Below are positions 57,325 through 64,000 of a stretch of DNA of 64,000 nt, in pieces. Each line of letters begins with the position of its first letter. The first letter of the stretch is position 1. A model generated the notes under the pieces. It was given only the letters and a program-made list of their open reading frames with translations. It was not told where the DNA came from and searched no databases. The translations under genes were made by a program, and so were the position numbers. The DNA lies in assembly GCF_000014685.1 (NCBI RefSeq), contig NC_008321.1, positions 248,001-312,000 on the forward strand, given 5' to 3'. The DNA is from Shewanella sp. MR-4 (lineage in GTDB: Bacteria > Pseudomonadota > Gammaproteobacteria > Enterobacterales > Shewanellaceae).

Positions 57325-59496
57325 TTAAAATGCGACTGTATAGCCGATAGTAGCGGTACGACCCATGCCTTTGAAATAACGATCATTGGTACCCATAGTT
57401 TGTGAGTAGTAGTTGAAATAATCCTTATTAAACAGGTTTTGCACGCCTAAGGTTAAGGTGCCAGTGTAGAGCGGCATTGAGAATGACGCATCGACAGTGG
57501 TGTAGCCATTAAACTCGGCATATTTCTCGCCTGTGGCATCTTCGAAATCACGGTCCATAAAGTAGTTTGCCTGTACGCGCGTCGACATCTCGTTATCGAA
57601 ATTATGGGTCCAGAACAGGTTGATACGATTCGGTGAAATGTTGGCACCATCGAGATCGGTATCTGTGTTGTTGTCATCATTCGAATCATATTCACCGCGC
57701 TGAATCGCTAAATTCATGCCCAGATCGTCGTTGCTGGTCAGGTAGGCGGTGATATTGGCTTCGATACCATCGATCACGCTCTTCTCACGTTTGACATCGT
57801 AGAAGCCGTCGCTGTTTAAGGCTAAACGCGCACCGTAATCCGTTGCCGAACGATAGTAGGCAATCTTAGCGCTTAAGTATTCTCCTTGATAATCGGCGCC
57901 AAACTCCACGTTATCCGTCACAATCGGTGCAAGGGATAGAGAGTCGCTAATGCTAGGATTGGCGCCAGGGAAGCTGTTACCGTCGCGCAGAATGCGGCCG
58001 ATATCTGGCATACCAAAACCTTGGTTATAACTAGTGTAAACGCGGATATCTGGAGTGATTTTGTAGGAGATACCTATGTTGAATAGGGTCTCGTCGAAAC
58101 TCGCTTCGCCCCCTTCAATTTGTTTATTTCCCGCGCCGTAGAGTGTCTTGTAGTCATCGACATTGAGCTTAGCGTGCTCGTAGCGTACGCCGGTCGATAG
58201 GGTTAGATCGGTAATTAAATCATAATCTAACTGCAAATAGGGCGCGAAGTTGTCATAGGTGCTTTCAGGCACCCACGACAGACCCGTCTGTACTAAATCC
58301 TGCTCTGTGGTATCGCGGAACAGGTCGATACCATAGGCGGCGTCGATACCCGTATCGGCAATATTTTTGGCAATTAACGAGGTCTTTAATCCCCATTTGA
58401 CCGAAGAGTTACGCGATTGCTCATAGTACCAACTCTCGCCTTTAGGGCCTTCGCATTGTACTAGGTTGTCGTTATTGGCAAATGCAGGATCGTAGAAAGT
58501 CTTGTTACAGCCACCGCCATACACGGCCTCAAAATCTTGATTAAACAACTGAATACTCAGCTGTTGACCTGCAATATTCTCGTGGGTGTAAGTGAGGCTA
58601 GTCGTCGTGACTTGGTTGTTAGCCGCTTCCCAAGGTTGTTTTTCTTCGATTGCGCCCGTTGGTTTGCCAGTGGTTATATCGCCTTTCACTGGCATCCAAT
58701 CGCCGTTGTTCTCCATGTTGTAATGGTTAACCATCAGCTCTAAGCGCGACTCGGCAAAATTGTGGCCGAGTTTGATAAAGAAGTCTTTGCTCTGGCTGTC
58801 CATGGACTCGCCTTGCGTCGTGTCCACCCCAATCACATCGTGGTTTGCATCGTAGTACACGCCGTTATTACGGTAGCTCACCGAGCCCAACATATCGATC
58901 AGCTCGGATTCGCCCGAAAACGCATAGCTTGCACCAAAACTTACACCGTTCGATTTGAGCGAGTCGGGCACAGTAACATCGAAACTGACGACGTGTTGGT
59001 TATCGCCCGTTGGTTTTTTGGTGATGTAGTTGATGATACCGCCCTGTGCGCCTAAGCCGTGCATCGCATTGGCACCGTGGATAATTTCGATACGCTCGAT
59101 CATCGCAGGGTCGATAGTTTGTCCCGAACGACCACCACTACGCAGCGGGTTGGATTGGGGCACTCCATCGATCATGATTAATGGCGGGCGGCCACGCAGG
59201 GTTTCGCCCGTGTTGCTCATCTTCTGACGGCTGGGTGAAAAGCTAGGTGCTAAGTTACCGATAATAGTCGACAAATCTTTAGTGGTGCGGAACTGCTCTT
59301 CGAGTTGCACGCGGTCGATAATGGTCACTGTATTGGGAATGGAGCTTGGCGATTTATCCATGCGGCTCGCGGTGACAGTGATCTTTTCGATGTCTTTATT
59401 CTTATTCGTTCCCGTATCTGGGGCTTCTTGAGCCACTGCGGATTGGGTGAGGGCGGCAAATACGGCGAGGGCAACAAACGAGGTTTTGAACGTCAT
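57325..59496 (-). CDS. irgA: TonB-dependent siderophore receptor, IrgA-like
   Basis: The 723-residue outer-membrane receptor has a signal peptide (cut near AVAQEAPD) and a TonB-box-like segment DIEKITVTAS. A plug domain follows (about 45-160; GRPPLIMIDGVPQSN, IEIIHGANAMHGLGAQGGIINYITKKP). The 22-strand barrel ends in phenylalanine (ATIGYTVAF). It resembles IrgA/FepA-type catecholate receptors. A Fur-box-like site upstream supports iron control. No tonB or exb gene is nearby. The substrate is not certain. Confidence 0.92.
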   Translation of the reverse strand: MTFKTSFVALAVFAALTQSAVAQEAPDTGTNKNKDIEKITVTASRMDKSPSSIPNTVTIIDRVQLEEQFRTTKDLSTIIGNLAPSFSPSRQKMSNTGETLRGRPPLIMIDGVPQSNPLRSGGRSGQTIDPAMIERIEIIHGANAMHGLGAQGGIINYITKKPTGDNQHVVSFDVTVPDSLKSNGVSFGASYAFSGESELIDMLGSVSYRNNGVYYDANHDVIGVDTTQGESMDSQSKDFFIKLGHNFAESRLELMVNHYNMENNGDWMPVKGDITTGKPTGAIEEKQPWEAANNQVTTTSLTYTHENIAGQQLSIQLFNQDFEAVYGGGCNKTFYDPAFANNDNLVQCEGPKGESWYYEQSRNSSVKWGLKTSLIAKNIADTGIDAAYGIDLFRDTTEQDLVQTGLSWVPESTYDNFAPYLQLDYDLITDLTLSTGVRYEHAKLNVDDYKTLYGAGNKQIEGGEASFDETLFNIGISYKITPDIRVYTSYNQGFGMPDIGRILRDGNSFPGANPSISDSLSLAPIVTDNVEFGADYQGEYLSAKIAYYRSATDYGARLALNSDGFYDVKREKSVIDGIEANITAYLTSNDDLGMNLAIQRGEYDSNDDNNTDTDLDGANISPNRINLFWTHNFDNEMSTRVQANYFMDRDFEDATGEKYAEFNGYTTVDASFSMPLYTGTLTLGVQNLFNKDYFNYYSQTMGTNDRYFKGMGRTATIGYTVAF

Positions 59497-59571
59497 ATAA
59501 CTTCCTGCTAAGGGCGAGTGAATTTGCTACACCGATATCCTTGGCATTAGACTATTCCGTTAAACAACATT

Positions 59572-59590
59572 GCAAATGATAACGATTTTT
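59572..59590. promoter_or_regulatory. Fur-box-like site of the TonB receptor gene
   Basis: GCAAATGATAACGATTTTT matches 13 of 19 positions of the Fur consensus GATAATGATAATCATTATC. It lies 76-94 bases before the receptor start, where a promoter is expected. Confidence 0.62.
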
Positions 59591-59802
59591 ATTGCGGCTG
59601 ATTTTAAGGAAGTGAATTGGGCTTGTCTAGTCGAGTTGTAAATAAAATGCGTGGAAAAAGTGGCACTTTCTTGAACTTGTGACTCGGTTATCAATATAGG
59701 TGCATTTAGATTGAGGGTTTGTATAGCGATTTAACCGTCTGCATTTGTTGCCGAGTCGAAGGAAGAATATAATGGCGACCTTTTTCTCGCCTTGGTGCCC
59801 AT

Positions 59803-59994
59803 ATGAACCGTAAAAAGAAAATTAATCAAACGCTTAAGCAAAAGGCGAAAAAAGCCAATGCCAAGTTACATAGCAGCAATAAGCCTAAATATATTTCTAA
59901 AGCCGAGCGGGCGGCGCAGGCCAACGCGACAGAAACCGAGATTGTGCTGCCTATTGCACAATCGGCAGAGGTCGTCGCTAACGAGAATGCTTAA
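59803..59994 (+). CDS. DUF2986 family small basic protein
   Basis: The 63-residue protein starts MNRKKKINQTLKQKAKKANAK, the family signature, and is strongly basic at the N-terminus and acidic at the C-terminus. Function unknown. The region ahead (about 306 bases to the receptor gene) holds the Fur-like site and no other gene. Confidence 0.8.
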   Translation: MNRKKKINQTLKQKAKKANAKLHSSNKPKYISKAERAAQANATETEIVLPIAQSAEVVANENA

Positions 59995-60006
59995 CCGACT
60001 AACCCT

Positions 60007-60519
60007 TTACTTAGGGTCTAAATAGTCGATTGGATTTAAGTAAAACGCCTTTTTATATCCTTGGGTTGAAGTGTCGATTAACCAAGGTCTGGGTAACAGG
60101 CTTAAAATGGAATAGTGCAAATGGGGCGGTTTACCCTGGGCGTTCCCTGTGGTGCCGACGGTGCCGAGCATATCCCCGCGTCCCGCAAATAAACCTGTCG
60201 ATGTGTTAAGGCTGTCGAGGTGGGCAAAATAGTGGATTTGCCATTTCGGGCCGAGTCCAATCACCACCTTGCCACCCTTAAAAAACTCCCCTTTATACAG
60301 AAGTAACAGCGGCGTTGGCGCGATTACGGGCGTATTGGCCGCGGCAAATATATCAATGCCTTTATGGGTGCCAGAGTTGCCCCAGGGTTCATACCAAAAG
60401 GTTTGGCTATTCCAATCCTTATTGCTGGCGCCTTTGACTGGGATGACGGGCTGTTCTGGCACTAGGCATCCTGCAAGAGTAAAAAGCAGCATGGCGAGCG
60501 TGATAAATTTGAGCTTCAT
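60007..60519 (-). CDS. M23-family peptidase, lipoprotein
   Basis: The 170-residue protein has a lipoprotein signal peptide (lipobox LAGC at residues 15-18) and a LytM-type domain. It carries the zinc motif H-x3-D (HKGIDIF) near residue 53, a catalytic histidine in HYFAHLDSL, and HxH in PHLHYSI. All metal ligands of an active peptidoglycan endopeptidase seem present, and the domain is minimal. The last gene of a leftward three-gene set with a CHAP amidase; 21 bases after the middle gene. Confidence 0.87.
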   Translation of the reverse strand: MKLKFITLAMLLFTLAGCLVPEQPVIPVKGASNKDWNSQTFWYEPWGNSGTHKGIDIFAAANTPVIAPTPLLLLYKGEFFKGGKVVIGLGPKWQIHYFAHLDSLNTSTGLFAGRGDMLGTVGTTGNAQGKPPHLHYSILSLLPRPWLIDTSTQGYKKAFYLNPIDYLDPK

Positions 60520-60540
60520 TTTGACCTCCGTATAACGCTG

Positions 60541-61119
60541 CTAGTGGAACTCGCTGAATTCATGCCAATTAGTGGGGTATTGACTGCGCTCGGCCTCACT
60601 GAGTGATAACCAGTAAGGCCGCCAAAACGTATCGCACCAAAACTCAATATTGCCCTGCAGACTGCCGAGTGTATCAGGATCGACATCGGGAAAGCTTTCC
60701 CACGGTGCTGGTGGCGCGGCCTTAAAGCCGATTAGCCGTTGCAGCAGTGCGATATCATTACTGATGAGTAGCACGCAAACTCCTGCAAAATCAGCATATT
60801 GATGTAGAAATACATGGCTTTGCCCTTGGGCATGGTGCAACAGCTTACTCGATGCTGCATCCTTTTCAACAACAGGCGCGAATGCCATCTCGGCGAGCAG
60901 GGCATCGAGTCGTTGTTTATCTTGGTTACTCAACAAGCAATGTATTTGATAGGCGGCGAGATCGGGCTGCATCGCGGGGGTGACGATGGGATAAACTTGA
61001 TGGCTGGGCAAAAGCAGGCGAGGTAAGGGCCCATTAAAAATCGCTTGGAGATCCGCAGTCTGTGAGTCCGGATTCGCCTTAGGGCCGAGGTGTCGTTTTA
61101 GCCAGTCGAGTAGTCCCAT
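60541..61119 (-). CDS. Hypothetical protein between two cell-wall hydrolase genes
   Basis: The 192-residue soluble protein starts MGLLDWLKRHLGPKANP, with GGAG seven bases upstream; a longer reading frame upstream lacks support. The body is Leu/Gln/His-rich with segments YADFAGVCVLLISNDIALLQRL and FWCDTFWRPYWLSLSEAERS. I do not recognise a family. No signal peptide is present, so it stays in the cytoplasm. Position between an exported CHAP protein and an M23 lipoprotein suggests a linked role, perhaps regulation or immunity (inference). Confidence 0.7.
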   Translation of the reverse strand: MGLLDWLKRHLGPKANPDSQTADLQAIFNGPLPRLLLPSHQVYPIVTPAMQPDLAAYQIHCLLSNQDKQRLDALLAEMAFAPVVEKDAASSKLLHHAQGQSHVFLHQYADFAGVCVLLISNDIALLQRLIGFKAAPPAPWESFPDVDPDTLGSLQGNIEFWCDTFWRPYWLSLSEAERSQYPTNWHEFSEFH

Positions 61120-61193
61120 TTTTGTTCTCCTAACCTTAGCGTTTAAGTGGAGTTGCTTGTTGGTTTGTTTGGGGATTTCCCTCAGTACTTCCT

Positions 61194-61847
61194 TCAATGT
61201 TCTCCTACGCTTTCCTCAACCTCTCCCTCTACAATCATGACAGTGGGAGCTTCCCAGCGTAGCCAACCCTTGGTGCGCGGGGCATCGATATACCACAGGC
61301 CTTCACGTTGCACTAAGGGGAAAACCTCCCGTGAGGGCGCAAAAGGGCCGGGGTTCTGCTGGGCAATTTCGATACTGGTTTCTGTGACGCTGGCGACAAT
61401 CGCGACATGGCCGTAGGGATTAAACATCCATGGCGCGAATACCAATAAATCATCGGCCATAGGTTTGCTTTGGCTGCCATTGGTATATTGCCGTAGGGCG
61501 CGTTTTTCATTCCAGCTCGCATCGGGCAGCAGGTCGTTGAAGAAGTCTTTGGCGTGACCAAAACTGTCGGGCATTTTGTGTTGAAAACGCAGATAAAAGT
61601 AACGTTTAACGAACTCTACGCATTGGTATTTGATACCCAGGTTATAGCCATTGAGGGAGAGGTTGCGTCCCTCGTTAGTGTTGACGCCGCCGTTATAATA
61701 AATCTCGACGCCATTGAGTGAGTCGAGCACATCACCCACTTGGTAGTCCGTATTTAAGTTATAACGAGTCAGCCCGTGGTAGCCAAGAAAACCAAGGCCG
61801 CAGACTAGGCTCGCTGCGAGTATCAATAAACGAAAACCTTTGACCAT
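61194..61847 (-). CDS. CHAP-domain amidase (glutathionylspermidine-amidase-like)
   Basis: The 217-residue protein has an N-terminal membrane anchor or signal (LLILAASLVCGLGFLGY). It has a CHAP cysteine-peptidase domain with the catalytic cysteine in LGIKYQCVEFVKRYFY near 75-90 and the histidine in NPYGHVAIVASV near 148. The closest family I recall is the amidase half of E. coli Gsp synthetase/amidase. Here it is exported and lacks the synthetase half. It probably cuts peptidoglycan cross-links or peptide amides. First gene of the leftward trio. Confidence 0.83.
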   Translation of the reverse strand: MVKGFRLLILAASLVCGLGFLGYHGLTRYNLNTDYQVGDVLDSLNGVEIYYNGGVNTNEGRNLSLNGYNLGIKYQCVEFVKRYFYLRFQHKMPDSFGHAKDFFNDLLPDASWNEKRALRQYTNGSQSKPMADDLLVFAPWMFNPYGHVAIVASVTETSIEIAQQNPGPFAPSREVFPLVQREGLWYIDAPRTKGWLRWEAPTVMIVEGEVEESVGEH

Positions 61848-62036
61848 CTTTAGTACGACATTCTCAAAAGATAAATTGATTCAGCAGGATACAAGGTCAG
61901 ATTGTATGCTGATGTCGCTAAAAACGTCTAGGCGTACTGGCTGTTTGCCGGGAGCTTAATACTTTCGTTGTGCTTAAGGTGGGGAGGAACCCTAGCGGCG
62001 CACTGATAAAGCGCCGCTAAGGAAATACCTCTATGA

Positions 62037-63155
62037 CTATTTGTTGGAGGCGAGTTTGACTGGAACTACTTCAAACTCGGGTCTGTCTTTGGGTAAGTAT
62101 GACTTCCACCACCCTTGATTGAGCGCTGGGCTGTGGGCTAGCTCATTGAGGTTAATCCCCTGACCAAATTCAGGAGTCAGCAGGGGGACTGCATAGGCTT
62201 TCGCCGCCGCGGCAATTCGCTCTAAGGGTTCGTACCAACTGTGCAGCGCTAAGTCGAAACTGCTGTTATGGATTGGGATAAGGTATTGACCTTGAAGATC
62301 TAAATGCGCCCGCAGCGATTGCTCAGGTTGCATGTGGATATCGGCCCACATCTCATCGTAGGCACCGGTTTCGACTAAGGTGAGGTCGAAGGGGCCCAGT
62401 TTATCGCCAATCTTTTTAAAGCCATCAAAATAGCCTGAGTCGCCACTGAAAAAGATATTTAATTCAGGGGATTGAATGGCCCAAGAGGCCCACAGGGTTT
62501 GATTTCTGTCTTTTAGTCCTCGGCCCGAAAAATGTTGTGCTGGCGTGGCGGTAAAGCGCACACCTTGATGCTCGGTTGCCTGCCACCAGTTGAGGGCGAC
62601 AATTTTTTCCTTTGGAATACCCCAAGCAATCAAATGTTTATCGAGACCTAGTGGCACAATAAACTTCTGAGTGCGTGCAGCGAGCGCCACTACGCTTTGC
62701 TTGTCTAAGTGATCATAATGATCGTGGGACAAGATAATCCCAGCGAGCGGCGGAATATTTTTGAGCTCAATGGGCAGAGCGTGAAAACGTTTTGGACCAA
62801 ACCATTGGCTTGGTGAGGCGCGCTTTGAAAACACAGGATCGGTTAACCAATACTGGCCGTTTAGCTGTAACAGCACAGTCGAGTGGCTGATTTTATACAG
62901 CATAGGCGTAGCCCCCGCCGTGGCGGACAGTTGCATAGGCTGAATAGGTAGCGCTTGGCTTGGACTCTTATCGGGAATACGTTCAGTGACGTAACGCCAT
63001 AAAATAGCAGGTAAATTACCTTCACCACTGTGAGCGTTTGGCGCTTCATTACGAAAGCGTTGATCCTGAGTTGGGGCAGTTTGAATGGTGTTGGGATCTA
63101 AGGTCATAATAACACTCCCGAGTAACAGTATGGCCAAGGTGATTTTGAGTCGCAT
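62037..63155 (-). CDS. MBL-fold metallo-hydrolase (NAPE-PLD/UlaG-like)
   Basis: The 372-residue protein has a possible N-terminal signal (ITLAILLLGSVIMTL) and a metallo-beta-lactamase fold. Metal motif HDHYDHLDK lies near residue 165, later histidines in TPAQHFSGRGLKDRNQ and IPIHNSSFDLA, and the bridging aspartate in FFSGDSGYFDG. This is the NAPE-PLD/RomA-like branch. It is divergent from a TetR gene, whose palindromic operator abuts its start, so it is probably repressed by that protein. Substrate unknown. Confidence 0.9.
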   Translation of the reverse strand: MRLKITLAILLLGSVIMTLDPNTIQTAPTQDQRFRNEAPNAHSGEGNLPAILWRYVTERIPDKSPSQALPIQPMQLSATAGATPMLYKISHSTVLLQLNGQYWLTDPVFSKRASPSQWFGPKRFHALPIELKNIPPLAGIILSHDHYDHLDKQSVVALAARTQKFIVPLGLDKHLIAWGIPKEKIVALNWWQATEHQGVRFTATPAQHFSGRGLKDRNQTLWASWAIQSPELNIFFSGDSGYFDGFKKIGDKLGPFDLTLVETGAYDEMWADIHMQPEQSLRAHLDLQGQYLIPIHNSSFDLALHSWYEPLERIAAAAKAYAVPLLTPEFGQGINLNELAHSPALNQGWWKSYLPKDRPEFEVVPVKLASNK

Positions 63156-63171
63156 CGTAAACTTGATAAAA

Positions 63172-63194
63172 GTAAACTACACAGTGTAGTTTAC
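63172..63194. promoter_or_regulatory. TetR operator (perfect 23-bp palindrome)
   Basis: GTAAACTACAC, a central A, then its exact complement GTGTAGTTTAC. It lies 17 bases from the MBL start and 67 from the TetR start. A partial copy (GTAAACT-N4-AGTGTA) follows at 63211-63227 with the same spacing. Confidence 0.88.
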
Positions 63195-63210
63195 TCAAGG
63201 CTGTGCAAAA

Positions 63211-63227
63211 GTAAACTCAATAGTGTA
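63211..63227 (+). promoter_or_regulatory. Second, imperfect TetR half-operator
   Basis: GTAAACTCAATAGTGTA shares GTAAACT-N4-AGTGTA with the left part of the palindrome 39 bases away. It lies nearer the TetR gene, as expected for autorepression. Confidence 0.6.
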
Positions 63228-63260
63228 AAATCTCGGCAAATATTTTGATGGCATACCACA

Positions 63261-63872
63261 ATGGCAGAAAAAGCAGTAAAACTGACACATTCCCAACTGA
63301 AGCGTTTGGCGATCCTCGACGCGTCACAGGAAGAGTTTATGGTCAATGGTTTTGCCGGCGCCAGCATGGATAGAATTGCCCAGCGTGCCAATGTCTCCAA
63401 GCGCACTGTTTACAATCATTTCCCCAGCAAAGAAGTGTTATTCGAGGCGACAACCGGTGACCTGTGGGCGCGCACTAAGGAAGCGGCCACCTTGGCATTT
63501 AATCCTGAGCAGAGCCTCGAATCACAATTGCAAAAGATTGCGCGTCGCTGCTGGGAGCTGTATCAGCAACCGGATTTCCTGCGAGTGGCAAGGGTAGTGA
63601 TGGCCGAGTTTATTCGGTCACCGGTTCAAGCGACCGAGGCCATGGAACGATTAGCTAAGCAAGAAGGTGGATTAGAGGCGTGGCTCGCCGGGGCCGTGGC
63701 CCATAAGGCATTAAAAATCGATAATATCCCACTGGCGGCCACTCAATTTTGGGGGATGTTTAAGGCCTTCGCCTTTTGGCCGAAATTGTTCCATTTGAAA
63801 AATCACGATGAGCAGCGGCAAGAGATCATTGATGCCAATATCCGTATGTTCCTCGCCATGTATCGCGCTTAA
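63261..63872 (+). CDS. TetR-family regulator (autoregulated, MBL operon)
   Basis: The 203-residue protein has a TetR helix-turn-helix (FAGASMDRIAQRANVSKRTVYNHFPSKEVLF, residues about 30-60) and a C-terminal ligand domain similar to AefR-like regulators (LRVARVVMAEFIRSP). It is divergent from the MBL hydrolase across the operators described here. The ligand is unknown. A 17-bp hairpin follows its stop. Confidence 0.92.
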   Translation: MAEKAVKLTHSQLKRLAILDASQEEFMVNGFAGASMDRIAQRANVSKRTVYNHFPSKEVLFEATTGDLWARTKEAATLAFNPEQSLESQLQKIARRCWELYQQPDFLRVARVVMAEFIRSPVQATEAMERLAKQEGGLEAWLAGAVAHKALKIDNIPLAATQFWGMFKAFAFWPKLFHLKNHDEQRQEIIDANIRMFLAMYRA

Positions 63873-63889
63873 CTTTCACTTGTTTCAAG

Positions 63890-63927
63890 CATAAGGCCGA
63901 TAACGTTTTCACGTTATCGGCCTTATG
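63890..63927. terminator. Hairpin after the TetR gene
   Basis: A perfect 17-bp stem (63890-63906 with 63911-63927) with a TTTC loop. T runs are weak on the + side. It may serve both converging genes. Confidence 0.75.
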
Positions 63928-63950
63928 TATTTTATCGCCTCAAACCGCGC

Positions 63951-64000
63951 TTACAGTAAGGTGGTCGCCAGCAGATAGCCGACGGTCGATGCTGTGCCCA
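63951..64000 (-). CDS. C-terminal end of a membrane protein gene (5' part beyond window)
   Basis: On the minus strand an open frame enters from the right edge and ends at TAA (63951-63953). The last residues read GTASTVGYLLATTLL, hydrophobic, like the end of a membrane transporter. Only 15 codons are visible, so no family can be named. The hairpin 24 bases on fits its terminator. Confidence 0.45.
   Translation of the reverse strand, partial: GTASTVGYLLATTLL

Overview
The window is a gammaproteobacterial chromosome segment, almost certainly Shewanella. The evidence is the 16S/23S sequence character, the Ccm system I cytochrome-maturation locus, a DHC/SHP/cytochrome b redox operon, several chemoreceptors and GGDEF proteins, and a gene order that I recall (not searched) as typical of the S. 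oneidensis/MR-4/MR-7 group. I see no insertion sequence, prophage, CRISPR array or plasmid function. Gene density and base composition look uniform, as in core chromosome.

Layout. 0-5 kb: the ccm locus, with ccmI leftward and cut by the window edge, then ccmF-ccmG-ccmH and an extra TlpA-like thioredoxin rightward. 5.0-10.7 kb: a complete rRNA operon with two promoters, boxA sites, 16S, a spacer without tRNA, 23S, 5S, tRNA-Asp(GTC) and a terminator. 10.8-15.3 kb: a DUF1993 gene, then a leftward six-gene unit cytochrome b561-shp-dhc-PepSY-response regulator-histidine kinase. 15.5-22.1 kb: DUF2809 and unknown genes, a divergent LysR/SDR pair, and an aldehyde dehydrogenase with a near-consensus sigma-54 promoter facing an AcoR-type activator. 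22.1-26 kb: cpxA-cpxR divergent from cpxP and fieF, with two CpxR-box matches between them. 26-30.4 kb: unknown gene, OmpA-like barrel, glnG-glnL with an NtrC-type palindrome, and a DUF4124 protein. 30.7-33 kb: YqhD-like alcohol dehydrogenase, a NemR-like TetR regulator with identical operators in front of both genes, and ppnP. 33.3-44.6 kb: a frameshifted chemoreceptor gene, ovoA, small unknown genes, a PfkB kinase, a dCache-GGDEF protein, a YiiM-like MOSC protein, DUF4870 and an intact chemoreceptor.

44.9-51.9 kb: ETF-ubiquinone oxidoreductase leftward, then moaA-moaC-moaD-moaE-modA-modB-modC rightward behind a long structured leader that may be a Moco riboswitch. This joins cofactor synthesis to molybdate uptake. 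52.4-56.9 kb: a second PepSY-regulator-kinase module, a pseudouridine synthase and a membrane GGDEF protein. 57-64 kb: a tiny YqaE/Pmp3 protein, an IrgA-like TonB receptor with a Fur-box-like site, DUF2986, a three-gene cell-wall peptidase cluster (CHAP, unknown, M23), and an MBL-fold hydrolase divergent from a TetR gene across a perfect 23-bp palindrome.

The window is rich in envelope sensing and redox housekeeping. The most attractive poorly described unit is the cytochrome b561-SHP-DHC-PepSY-two-component operon, echoed 40 kb away by a second PepSY-regulator-kinase set without cytochromes.
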